From Jeotgalibacillus salarius (lineage in GTDB: Bacteria > Bacillota > Bacilli > Bacillales > Jeotgalibacillaceae): a stretch of 64,000 bases of DNA. The notes under the pieces were generated by a model, which had not been told where the DNA came from, searched no databases, and worked only from the letters and a program-made list of their open reading frames with translations. Location of the stretch: NCBI RefSeq assembly GCF_004405125.1, contig NZ_SORX01000001.1:181560-245559 (forward strand). The letters are read 5' to 3'. The stretch's first letter is position 1. The number at the start of each line of letters is the position of its first letter. The position numbers and the translations under genes were made by a program. Shown piece after piece: positions 17,067-25,581 of the stretch.

Positions 17067-18050
17067 CTATTTATTCTTTAAAGTACTCTCATGAATTGGA
17101 CTGTGAAACACATAATGATTACCAGCCTGCACCGGTTCGAACCCTAACTTTTTCAGATAATGTATGACCTGTCTTTTGTTAGACATGTTAAGAAACGCTC
17201 TGATTTCTTCAGCAGTCGCACTTGGTCCGTGAAGAAGAAAAAAATCTATTATATTCTGATATAACATACCATCACGCCGTTTCATACAACAATCACATCG
17301 CCAGCCCCCTCTGATCGATTGAGCGGGGCGATTACATTCTATACAGATAAACCCTTTTATAAAATCTGTATGTCTGATATCAATGTCATTTAAATAACTT
17401 CTCCAAAATGGAAAAACATCTTTTTTTAATAGAAACTGATAAATAAATTTTATTTGCGGAGAAGATAAATAGTGTTGAGCGTTCGCATGGAGCATTTTTC
17501 TAAAATAGTAAGTAAACTGTTCAATTCGATGAATTTTTTCATAAATCTCTGTTTCAGAATCTTTAACTGAAAATTCAACTCTTTGATTTGTATAAATCAC
17601 CAGATCATATACAGGTACTTTTATTTTCATCTGTTTTAACAGATGGCTGATGCATTCACTGTGGCGTGAAACCTGAAAAATCGGACAGGTGAAATATTCT
17701 TTTTGATTATTTAGCACCCTGGTCAGCGTTCCACCTCTTTGATCAAAATGAAGGTTACCAACCATATTTTTGATTTCACATATTAATATAAAATTGGGCG
17801 TAATTATGATGGAGTCGATTTGGAAGGTTTCTTTAAATTGTGATAGGAGAAGGTTTTTAAGCTGTGAGCAATGAGGGGATAACAGCTTAGCTGCAACCTG
17901 GTCGAAGTATTGTTCACCGTGGTAGCCGGCATCTTCAATGGAGAGTTTTTGGAGGATTTGTGGATAAGCATGGTGCTGAGGATGCGTTCGCCTTGCCAAC
18001 GCCTGAAATGTCTGGTGCTTCACAGATGGTAAACGTGTGTTTGAATACAA
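17067..18050 (-). CDS. NERD-domain protein with C-terminal zinc ribbon
   Basis: 327 residues. The NERD (nuclease-related) domain occupies about 40-150: GYHGEQYF, then FQIDSIIITPNFILICEIKNM with the D and E-x-K of the restriction-nuclease-like core. Around 245-262 a CxxC/CxCC zinc ribbon (CIECNRP then CDCC) and a C-terminal winged helix-like part follow (SATAEEIRAFLNMSNKRQVIHYLKKLGF). NERD proteins are predicted DNA-processing enzymes, unproven for most members. The start is TTG at 18050, preceded by AAAGGGAGTG. The gene stands alone and is bracketed by family A arrays in the same orientation, apparently splitting a tail module; it is more AT-rich than its flanks. Confidence 0.85.
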   Translation of the reverse strand: MYSNTRLPSVKHQTFQALARRTHPQHHAYPQILQKLSIEDAGYHGEQYFDQVAAKLLSPHCSQLKNLLLSQFKETFQIDSIIITPNFILICEIKNMVGNLHFDQRGGTLTRVLNNQKEYFTCPIFQVSRHSECISHLLKQMKIKVPVYDLVIYTNQRVEFSVKDSETEIYEKIHRIEQFTYYFRKMLHANAQHYLSSPQIKFIYQFLLKKDVFPFWRSYLNDIDIRHTDFIKGFICIECNRPAQSIRGGWRCDCCMKRRDGMLYQNIIDFFLLHGPSATAEEIRAFLNMSNKRQVIHYLKKLGFEPVQAGNHYVFHSPIHESTLKNK

Positions 18051-18112
18051 AGATTCACTCCCTTTCTAAAATTAGATTTATTATATTGATTCCAGTGAAG
18101 AAAAGCGAGAAC

Positions 18113-18490
18113 TTTTGATGTCTTAAGGGCATGAAGTGGGTGCCGGAGTGAGTGGATAGGACATCCGATTCGGCGGGTTGCGCACTCACCACTGTATCCT
18201 GTGCACTCAATCCGGGTGTGTCGTGCACTCACCAGTCGAAATAGTGCACTCAATACGAAAAACAGTGCAGCCGGTGCCTGGGTACAACGAAGCAGCTCTA
18301 GATGTACTTCGGAAACAGGGTCTTGGTTTCTCAAGGGCATGAAGTGGGGTGGGCGGACTACCGAAGTGGGCGGATCGGACATCGGATTCGGCGAGTTGTG
18401 CACTCGCTGCGGGATTTTGTGCACTCAACCCGGGTGTGTCGTACACTCGCCAGCCGAAACAGTGCACTCAGCTCGAAAAACGGTGCATCC
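18113..18490. repeat. Two family A 21-bp phased word arrays
   Basis: Word starts are 18161, 18182, 18203, 18225, 18246 and 18267, then 18379, 18400, 18421, 18443, 18464 and 18485. Both give steps 21, 21, 22, 21, 21. A partial tail (CTTAAGGGCATGAAG) precedes the first and a full tail lies between them at about 18285-18345. This fills the gap between the NERD gene and the GGDEF-EAL terminator. Confidence 0.87.
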
Positions 18491-18509
18491 GACTCCCCCT
18501 CTTTAACTG

Positions 18510-18539
18510 AAAAAAAAGAAACAACCCACAGGTCATTTC
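18510..18539 (-). terminator. Terminator of the PAS-GGDEF-EAL-PilZ gene
   Basis: On the minus strand GAAATGACC-TGTG-GGTTGTTTC pairs fully with wobbles and is followed by eight T residues. The hairpin includes the stop codon of the gene. Confidence 0.85.
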
Positions 18540-20734
18540 CTCGCGTAAAAATATTCACTGTCCGCTTCTTCAAAGTAAGGATAGAGCGGGTTATACGGGT
18601 GTTCTTTCAGGTGAAGCTGCAGGTCATTCAGTGTTGAGATCAGTTTGTCCCGGTCTTTTTCTTTTATGAGGAACTCGACGCCGTATTTGTACAGCTGATT
18701 TTTTAACTCATCTTTTCTTCTGCACTGGCCGTTGACTTCAAATTGTTTTCCGTTGATTTCAAAGTAGAATTTCATCATGACGTCCTGACGGATTGGCAGC
18801 TCCATTTTTCCAGTGAATGACAGGCCGCCTCCACCGATGTCTTCGATCAGAATCGGTGTGTTGCCAATCGCCAGCGGCTTGCCTGAAAGCTGTGTGATGG
18901 TCATTGCACCGGTCATTTTGTATGGCAGCTTGACTCTGAAGTAAACCCTTCTGTTTTCTACAGCCTGTGAACCTCCAGCATAGACCGGCTTTAAAATGCG
19001 CTTTGCAAACATTTTTCTCATGTTTTCTACAGAGACGGGCTTACTGTAAATGTACCCCTGGATATAATCACAACCGCGTTCCTGCAGCCATCTGAGCGTG
19101 TGCGGCTCCTCCACGCCTTCTGCTGTTACCTTTAAATTTAAATCTTTAGCCATTTGAATAATTGCATTCGTAATGGCCATATTTTCCGGTTCTTCCAGCA
19201 GGCTGCCGATAAATGTACGGTCAATTTTCAACGTATTGACAGGAAACTCTTTTAGATGAAAAAGGGATGAGAATCCTGTGCCAAAGTCATCAAGTGAAAT
19301 TTGGCAGCCTTTTTCCTTCAAATGTTCGATCACCTCAGCCACCCTGTCGTAGTTCTCAACAAGTGAAGACTCCGTCAGCTCAAAATGAATGAATGAGGGA
19401 TCTATATTATATGTACGCATAGGCGCAAACATTTTTTCCAGCGTGTCATACTGAAGAAAGCTTTTAGCAGAACGATTGACGGCAACAGGAACAAGCGGTA
19501 CTTTTTGACGCCGCCATAAGTCAATGTTACGGCAAACCTCTTCCAGCACCCAGTTATCAATATCAGAAATCAAACCATTATTTTCAGCGATTTTCAGGAA
19601 TTCATCTGGTGACAGAAGCCCCCAGTCAGGGTGATTCCATCTGATCAGTGCCTCAGCACCAGAAACCATATTCCGCTCAGGATCCACAATTGGCTGAAAC
19701 TTCAGTTCAAATTGCTTTTCGTTTATCGCTTTAAAAAGATCACGATCAAGCGAAATCCGTTTGTAAGTATCCAGACTAATATCTTCAGTGTGAATCATAT
19801 AGGAATTCACACCGGATTCAATTGCATAATAAAGCGCTTTATGCACATTTTGCAGAAGTCCTGATGGTGATTTTCCATCCTCCGGAAACGCAGCCGCTCC
19901 AACAAACCCTGTAAAATACAGCTCCAGTTTATCAATAATAATTGGATACTGAATCCCGTCAATCAGCTCGCGGCTCTGTGCCACAGCTTCTTCATCGCTC
20001 AGCTTATCATTATATACATAAACAAACTCGTTTTTTCTCACATGATAAATACCAGCCTTCTCCTGATTCAACAGTTCAAGAAGCTGAGCCATTTTCTGCA
20101 CCGCTTTTTTCCCTGTACGCCGCCCGATTAAATCAGACACAAGCGTCATCCGGTCAAGTTTCAGACTGAGAATCGTAAACGGTTTATCCTCTTTCATTTT
20201 CAGGCTCAGATCCTTCATCAGTTTTTTCTGATTCGGAAGGCCCGTCAACTCTTCATGTTCAGCATCATATGCATCCTTCAGCTCACGGTTTTTCTCATCC
20301 GTGACATCCATTAGCATGCCATAAATGCCGATCAGTTCACCCTGCTCATTCAACTCCGGCACAACCTTATCACTGATCCACCGCAGATCGCCTGACTTAT
20401 CTCTGATCTGGTACTGACTTCGAACGGGTTTACCAGCTTTGAGATCTTTCTGATTTTCTATGTATAGATGATGGAATTCTTTTAAAATCAAATGCTCCCA
20501 TTTCAGTTCATCAGCTAAAAAAACATCTGCAGCATAACCTGAGATATTTTCAATACTATTCGTACAGCTGGTCACGAGACCCGTTTGAATATCAATAGCC
20601 CAAAGCGCCGTTTTTGCAAAAGCACCAAGCTCATCAATATGCTCTTGATGAATACTAAATGGCTGACCCATTTCAGTTGCAGCTGCCGCTTCTTCAGATT
20701 CATCCCCTTTTTTCAAACGGTCAAAAAACCCCAT
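18533..20734 (-). CDS. PAS-GGDEF(degenerate)-EAL-PilZ c-di-GMP protein
   Basis: 733 residues. A PAS domain (about 35-145), a GGDEF domain (about 160-300), an EAL domain (about 335-580) and a PilZ domain (about 605-715). The cyclase motif is lost: the GGDEF position reads RKNEF, so the domain is probably regulatory. The phosphodiesterase site looks intact (EALIRWNHP, ELTESSL, LDDFGTGFSSL, KIDRTFI). The PilZ part has RVYFR (RxxxR) and DIGGGG in place of DxSxxG. The protein should degrade cyclic di-GMP and bind it at the C-terminus. It is cytoplasmic, with no membrane segments. It is monocistronic, with its own terminator, near chemoreceptor genes, which suggests a link to motility. Confidence 0.93.
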   Translation of the reverse strand: MGFFDRLKKGDESEEAAAATEMGQPFSIHQEHIDELGAFAKTALWAIDIQTGLVTSCTNSIENISGYAADVFLADELKWEHLILKEFHHLYIENQKDLKAGKPVRSQYQIRDKSGDLRWISDKVVPELNEQGELIGIYGMLMDVTDEKNRELKDAYDAEHEELTGLPNQKKLMKDLSLKMKEDKPFTILSLKLDRMTLVSDLIGRRTGKKAVQKMAQLLELLNQEKAGIYHVRKNEFVYVYNDKLSDEEAVAQSRELIDGIQYPIIIDKLELYFTGFVGAAAFPEDGKSPSGLLQNVHKALYYAIESGVNSYMIHTEDISLDTYKRISLDRDLFKAINEKQFELKFQPIVDPERNMVSGAEALIRWNHPDWGLLSPDEFLKIAENNGLISDIDNWVLEEVCRNIDLWRRQKVPLVPVAVNRSAKSFLQYDTLEKMFAPMRTYNIDPSFIHFELTESSLVENYDRVAEVIEHLKEKGCQISLDDFGTGFSSLFHLKEFPVNTLKIDRTFIGSLLEEPENMAITNAIIQMAKDLNLKVTAEGVEEPHTLRWLQERGCDYIQGYIYSKPVSVENMRKMFAKRILKPVYAGGSQAVENRRVYFRVKLPYKMTGAMTITQLSGKPLAIGNTPILIEDIGGGGLSFTGKMELPIRQDVMMKFYFEINGKQFEVNGQCRRKDELKNQLYKYGVEFLIKEKDRDKLISTLNDLQLHLKEHPYNPLYPYFEEADSEYFYARK

Positions 20735-20842
20735 CGCGATACCCCCTTCCTGTACTTATGATCATTATAATCCATTTGTTAGAAAATAGGGAGAATTGTC
20801 GTGCGAAAGTTCAGAATTTTTGTGATAAAAGGAGGGGATTGC

Positions 20843-20869
20843 GTAGACCCGGGTCTGTCCCGGGTCTAC
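20843..20869. repeat. GTAG-type REP palindrome
   Basis: Near-perfect palindrome: GTAGACCCGGG, spacer TCTGT, then CCCGGGTCTAC. It is identical to the copy directly after the RAYT gene at 56685. It lies immediately before a tail module and a family B array. Confidence 0.85.
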
Positions 20870-20879
20870 ACGACGCTCA

Positions 20880-21092
20880 AACACAGCGAAGCCGCACTGG
20901 ATACCCTTCGGAAAAAGGATCTTAGTTTCTCAAGGGCATGAAGTGTGTGGGAGGCTGCAACTTCGTATGCACTTACAACATCAGAAACGTGCGATTGCTA
21001 CGACTTGGCCGGGTGATTGCTACGAGTTCCCAGGTGTATCGCTACGACCTTAATGCGAATCGCTACCACTTCAGCCAAAATAGCGACAACTC
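20880..21092. repeat. Tail module and family B word array
   Basis: A complete tail module (CACAGCGAAGCCGCACTGG to GGGCATGAAGTG) occupies 20883-20943. Family B words (GCTACGA and variants) start at 20997, 21019, 21041, 21062 and 21083 (steps 22, 22, 21, 21, the mirror of the 1.3-kb arrays). With the REP palindrome this fills the gap 20735-21094. Confidence 0.8.
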
Positions 21093-21094
21093 AC

Positions 21095-21127
21095 TAAAAA
21101 ATCCGGAGCCACACCCTGGCTCCGGAT
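21095..21127 (-). terminator. Terminator of chemoreceptor gene 1
   Basis: On the minus strand ATCCGGAGCCA pairs perfectly with TGGCTCCGGAT around GGGTG, followed by TTTTTT. Very strong. Confidence 0.92.
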
Positions 21128-21132
21128 CCAAA

Positions 21133-22821
21133 TCAAACATTCAATTTAAACTTCCTAACCTCACCACTCAGCTCTTCAGCAAGCCCTGCCAGTTCATCAG
21201 CACTTGCTGAAATCGTCTCCATCGTGCTCAGTGACTGCTCGCTTGAAGCAGCTGTTTCTTCAACACCTGCTGCTGACTCCTCGGAAATAGATGCGATTTC
21301 CTGAACGGATGCATTCATTGTCTGACTGCCGCGTGAGATATCTTCCAGATTCTCAGTAATGCGGTCAACCATTTGAATCATTTCATAAATAAAACCATTA
21401 ATTTCACCAAACTTTTCACCGGTTAATGAAATCTGTTTCGTTCCTTCGTTTACTTCCCCGTATCCTTTTTCGAGTGAATCAACGACTGTACGTGATTCAG
21501 TCTGGATACCATTTACAAATCCTGTAATGTCATTAACTGAGTTCGATACCTGTTCAGCAAGTTTCCGCACTTCATCCGCAACTACGGCAAACCCTTTACC
21601 CTGTTCGCCGGCACGCGCTGCTTCAATTGCAGCATTTAATGCTAAAAGATTTGTCTGTGCTGCGATGTCACTGATCACATTCACAAGTTTTGAAATTTCA
21701 TTCGTCTGTTCATCAAGTCCGCGGACTTTGCTCACAGCGTCCGTCATCACCTGATCAATAACCATCATTTGCTGAACGGAAGATTCCATCATTTTAGAAC
21801 CGCCTTCTGCACTTTCCATGACGTGACGTGAACGGGTAGAGATTTCCTGACTCTGCTGGTTTGTATCCTGAATTTTTACCGCGAATTCATCCATCGTCTC
21901 TGAAAGCGCACCTGCATTTGTCGCCTGCGCCTCAGACCCAGAAGCCAGCTCCTGCATCGTTACCGCGATCTGCTCGCTGCCTTCACGCACCTCATTTGCA
22001 GATTGCGTCAGTTCTTCGCTTTGCGTGGAAACGTGATCTGTTGCTGCAGCAATTTTACTGAGGATCACTTTCAGGTCATCCTGCATTTTATTTGTAGCTG
22101 TAAAGAGCGTTCCGATTTCATCTTTGCGTTTAGATGTAAGCGGTTCGTTGGTCAAATCACCATCTGCTAATAAACCCATGCGGGAAGCCACCCGTTTCAG
22201 CGGACCACCGATTGCCTGGCCCATTCCGATGCCGATTCCAATTGCCGCAAGAAGCGCAACTATACCAAATCCATAAATCAGCACACGATTAATCTGATAG
22301 GCAGAATTATTTGCTTCTTTCAGCTTTTCAGCTTCTCCCAGTGTATGTTCTTTTAGTTCAGATAAACGGGCTTGTGTATTTGCGAAAACGACTCCCGCTT
22401 CCCCTAAACTGGTCACAGCCGTTTCATATTCTCCATCTTCAATCAGCGCAGAAGTTGTTGTTACAGCTTCCGAAAATTGATCCCATTCTGCTTCAAACGC
22501 ATCTAATAGCTCAAGCGTTCTGTTACCCGGCTGAGTTTGACGCATGTCCACTATAAGCTGATCAATCTGATCAACATTATTCAATGCAATATCTGTTAAC
22601 TCCGGATCATTACCAATCACCGATGTTAAAATTTGTACAGTTGTGTTCTCAGTCAATCTTCCTACTTCCACCAAAATTGATACCGGAATAAGACGATGAT
22701 CATACAAGTCATTACTATTATTGTTTACTTCACGCATCGACAATAGACTGACAGCCGCTAACCCCACTAATAATGCGGCTATAATAAGATACGAGACAAT
22801 TAATTTCCCCTTGATTTTCAA
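21133..22821 (-). CDS. Methyl-accepting chemotaxis protein 1
   Basis: 562 residues. A transmembrane helix at about 7-28, a four-helix-bundle type extracellular domain to about 185, a second membrane helix (LIYGFGIVALLAAIGIGIG), HAMP (about 210-262) and a cytoplasmic signalling domain. The hairpin tip [36 protein letters not shown] near 390-425 contacts CheA and CheW. The ligand is unknown. The start is TTG at 22821 after AGGGGGT. A SigD-like promoter lies upstream (22858-22884), so expression should follow the flagellar regulon. It is a close paralogue of the next receptor: identical length and near-identical from the HAMP domain to the C-terminal EVRKFKLNV. Confidence 0.95.
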   Translation of the reverse strand: MKIKGKLIVSYLIIAALLVGLAAVSLLSMREVNNNSNDLYDHRLIPVSILVEVGRLTENTTVQILTSVIGNDPELTDIALNNVDQIDQLIVDMRQTQPGNRTLELLDAFEAEWDQFSEAVTTTSALIEDGEYETAVTSLGEAGVVFANTQARLSELKEHTLGEAEKLKEANNSAYQINRVLIYGFGIVALLAAIGIGIGMGQAIGGPLKRVASRMGLLADGDLTNEPLTSKRKDEIGTLFTATNKMQDDLKVILSKIAAATDHVSTQSEELTQSANEVREGSEQIAVTMQELASGSEAQATNAGALSETMDEFAVKIQDTNQQSQEISTRSRHVMESAEGGSKMMESSVQQMMVIDQVMTDAVSKVRGLDEQTNEISKLVNVISDIAAQTNLLALNAAIEAARAGEQGKGFAVVADEVRKLAEQVSNSVNDITGFVNGIQTESRTVVDSLEKGYGEVNEGTKQISLTGEKFGEINGFIYEMIQMVDRITENLEDISRGSQTMNASVQEIASISEESAAGVEETAASSEQSLSTMETISASADELAGLAEELSGEVRKFKLNV

Positions 22822-22857
22822 CCCAAGACCCCCTGATTTTTATCTTTCTGAGTTAAT

Positions 22858-22884
22858 TATCGGGAGAAAAATCCTTCAATTAAT
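22858..22884 (-). promoter_or_regulatory. SigD-like promoter of chemoreceptor 1
   Basis: On the minus strand TTAA-N15-CCCGATAA, close to the SigD consensus TAAA-N15-GCCGATAA. It lies 37 bp upstream of the TTG start and is identical in layout to the fliS2 promoter at 48.4 kb. Confidence 0.6.
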
Positions 22885-23024
22885 AGGAGAAGGAAAATTT
22901 TATCTTAGCTTCAATAAAATAGTTTTATATTTTGTCACATTTAGGGTGGAGGGGTATGTTTAAATGTATACTCATTAATAGCAGACGGGTCTACGTGTAA
23001 GGTGATTTCTTGTACAGTTATGAC

Positions 23025-23166
23025 ATTCAAAACACGTAATCGCTACCGGACACGCGGACGATTGCTACAAGCTCACGGGTGAATCGCTACGACCTGCACA
23101 CGAATCGCTACCACTCCCGCCAGAACAGCCACAACTCACGTAGAAGCGGGTCTGTCCCGGGTCTAC
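23025..23166. repeat. Family B word array ending in a REP palindrome
   Basis: Words (GCTACC, GCTACA, GCTACG, GCTACC, GCCACA) start at 23042, 23064, 23086, 23107 and 23128, steps 22, 22, 21, 21. A GTAG palindrome variant (GTAGAAGCGGG, TCTGT, CCCGGGTCTAC) follows at 23140-23166. It lies between the two chemoreceptor genes; 22885-23024 shows nothing else. Confidence 0.8.
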
Positions 23167-23172
23167 GCCATC

Positions 23173-23203
23173 AAAAAATCCGAAGCCACATCCTGGCCCG
23201 GAT
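23173..23203 (-). terminator. Terminator of chemoreceptor gene 2
   Basis: On the minus strand ATCCGGGCCA pairs with TGGCTTCGGAT with one bulge, followed by TTTTTT. It is homologous to the terminator of chemoreceptor 1 but less perfect. Confidence 0.82.
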
Positions 23204-23208
23204 CCAAA

Positions 23209-24897
23209 TTATACATTCAATTTAAATTTCCTAACCTCACCACTCAGCTCTTCAGCAAGCCCAGCAAGTTCATCTGCACTCGCCGAAATCGTCTCCATGG
23301 TGCTTAGTGACTGCTCGCTTGATGCGGCTGTTTCTTCAACACCTGCTGCTGATTCCTGTGAAATGGATGCGATTTCCTGGACTGATGCATTCATCGTCTG
23401 GCTGTCCTGTGAAATATCCTGAAGGTTGCCGGTAATTTGATCGACCATTTTGATCATATCCCTGATCGAACCATTGATTTCATTGAAACGTTCACCTGTT
23501 ACTGCAATCTGTCTTGTGCCTTCATTGACTTCTTCATACCCCTGTTCGAGGGAGCCAACGACGCTGCGTGATTCAGTCTGGATCCCATTTACAAAACCGG
23601 TGATGTCATTGACGGAATTCGCGACCTGTTCAGCAAGCTTCCTCACTTCATCCGCAACCACTGCAAATCCCTTACCCTGCTCACCGGCACGCGCTGCTTC
23701 AATTGCTGCATTTAACGCTAAAAGGTTTGTCTGCTCGGCAATTTCGCGGATCACGCCGACAAGTTTTGTGATCTCATTCGTTTGCTCATCAAGTCCACGC
23801 ACTTTACCTACCGCTTCAGTCATCACCTGATCAATGACCATCATTTGCTGGATTGAGGATTCCATCATCTGAGACCCTTCCTCAGCACTATTCATCACAT
23901 CGCGAGACCGCGTTGAAATGTCTTGACTCTGCTGATTCGTTTCCTGAATCTTCACGGCAAAACCATCCATCGTTTCTGAAAGCGCACCTGCATTTGTTGC
24001 TTGCGCTTCTGATCCTGACGCCAACTCCTGCATCGTCACCGCAATCTGCTCACTGCCTTCACGCACTTCATTCGCAGACTGCGTCAGTTCTTCACTCTGC
24101 GCGGAAACGTGATCCGTAGCTACTGCAATTTTACTCACAACAGCCTTTAGATCATCCTGCATTTTATTCGTTGCCGCAACAAGCGTACCAATTTCGTCCT
24201 TACGTTTAGACACAAGCAGTTCGCGTGTCAAATCACCGTCAGACACTCTTTCCATGCGTGAAGCCACGCGCTTCAATGGACCGCCGATTGCCTGCCCCAT
24301 CGTGACCCCAATCGCAACTGCCGCGATCAGAGCGATGGCGCTGATCACCAAAATCAAAGTACGGCTCGTGTTAAATGTGGACTCGTTCTGATTATTCAAT
24401 TCATCCGCCATCTCCACTGCGCGTGCTTTTAGATTCGCAAGATCTCCCTGCGCCATCGCAAAAAGCGTACCTGAAGCACCAATTCCACCGGCTGCCTCAT
24501 CATAATCATTTGCTTGAATCTGCTCAATATTTGTTTGAAGTGATTGCTTATAAACAGCCCAATTCTCCTCAAAACTCGTCATATATTCGCTACTCTGCGC
24601 ACCGGGGTTAGTCGACTGAAATTCTTCAATCAGCCTGTCCACCTCATCAATATTATTTAGAGCTGAATCTGTCAGTCTCGGACTCTGCTGAATGACAGCG
24701 CTCGTCATCTGCACACGCGTATTTTCAGACAGTCTCGTCATTTCAGACACGATATCAAGCGCGCGGACACGCTCTTCGTACATCCGTTTCCCATTATCAT
24801 TCACATTTCCCACTGCCATCACACTGGCAAATCCAAGCACAAGAAGCATTCCAGCTATTATTAGATAAGAAACAATCAGTTTTCCTTTGATCTTCAA
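23209..24897 (-). CDS. Methyl-accepting chemotaxis protein 2
   Basis: 562 residues, a paralogue of the preceding receptor with the same architecture: membrane helix at about 7-30, helical-bundle extracellular sensor, second membrane helix ([18 protein letters not shown]), HAMP and MCP signalling domain ([20 protein letters not shown]). The sensor halves differ strongly while the HAMP-to-C-terminus halves are almost identical. The start is TTG at 24897, with GGAGG 8 nt upstream; this matches the [17 protein letters not shown] start of its paralogue. I see no convincing SigD promoter. The ligand is unknown. Confidence 0.95.
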   Translation of the reverse strand: MKIKGKLIVSYLIIAGMLLVLGFASVMAVGNVNDNGKRMYEERVRALDIVSEMTRLSENTRVQMTSAVIQQSPRLTDSALNNIDEVDRLIEEFQSTNPGAQSSEYMTSFEENWAVYKQSLQTNIEQIQANDYDEAAGGIGASGTLFAMAQGDLANLKARAVEMADELNNQNESTFNTSRTLILVISAIALIAAVAIGVTMGQAIGGPLKRVASRMERVSDGDLTRELLVSKRKDEIGTLVAATNKMQDDLKAVVSKIAVATDHVSAQSEELTQSANEVREGSEQIAVTMQELASGSEAQATNAGALSETMDGFAVKIQETNQQSQDISTRSRDVMNSAEEGSQMMESSIQQMMVIDQVMTEAVGKVRGLDEQTNEITKLVGVIREIAEQTNLLALNAAIEAARAGEQGKGFAVVADEVRKLAEQVANSVNDITGFVNGIQTESRSVVGSLEQGYEEVNEGTRQIAVTGERFNEINGSIRDMIKMVDQITGNLQDISQDSQTMNASVQEIASISQESAAGVEETAASSEQSLSTMETISASADELAGLAEELSGEVRKFKLNV

Positions 24898-24995
24898 AGC
24901 CTTAACCTCCATCAAACGTTGTGTATGTATATTTTTATTATGGGGTATAAAGGCTTATTTGTGAATAGATATTGGTAATAAAGTTGTGTGAAAAA

Positions 24996-25215
24996 GTAGA
25001 AGTGGGTCTGTCTCGGGTCTACTCGGCGACTGTCATATCATGCCCAGCGAAAGTCATGTTCCCGCCCCTGATGGTATGATACACCCGGGTTGACTGCAGT
25101 ATAAGCGGCGGCAACCGTCCTGACACCGCCTGCGATAGTTCTATCCGCCATCTCGGTTGCAGTACAGGCCGCTCTTGATGCTTTTAAGACATTAAAAGAC
25201 TGTTTCTTAAATGCA
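24996..25215. repeat. REP palindrome followed by a family C array and tail
   Basis: A GTAG palindrome variant (GTAGAAGTGGG, TCTGT, CTCGGGTCTAC) occupies 24996-25022. Array words start at 25032, 25053, 25074, 25095, 25117, 25138 and 25159 (steps 21, 21, 21, 22, 21, 21). A tail (CTTGATGCTTTTAAG to CTTAAATGC) ends near 25220. The remaining gap, 25220-25581, is AT-rich and shows no gene or clear signal. Confidence 0.75.
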
Positions 25216-25581
25216 TTCAGAGCATCCAATTCCCGAAACAGTGCACTCATAAGCTAATATTGTTCATCCACCACTGAATCTAAGAGTTCTACACTAGTAA
25301 GCAAAAGAGAAAACACCCCACCACCGGCAGAGTGCTTACTTCTTATTATCATAAAACGCGCCATCCATCCCGCGCTGGGTGCTGTATTATTCTTAGTAAA
25401 TTAACGATTAGCATAGTGACTTATGTTAATCTAAAAAGCCATTCCAATCAATATAGAACAGCCCACTCATTTGTAAAAGTTTCGATTAAATAGATTTCAT
25501 TTGATTTGATGTTAATAAATTTGTGGAGTAACTAAATGAAAAATTCAGTGGTCTGATTGAGGTTTTTATTTTTAGAGAGAA

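Noticed and set aside
16426-17167. Several open frames on both strands across the family A repeats, with heptad-like peptides
   Set aside because: The 21-nt period gives seven-codon repeats in any frame, and all frames on both strands are open at the same time. There is no ribosome binding site and the 22-bp step shifts the frame. Most likely not coding.
16471-18490. CRISPR-like array
   Set aside because: Repeated words are only 8-11 bp, steps are 21-22 bp, the segments between words are themselves conserved between arrays, and no cas genes are near.
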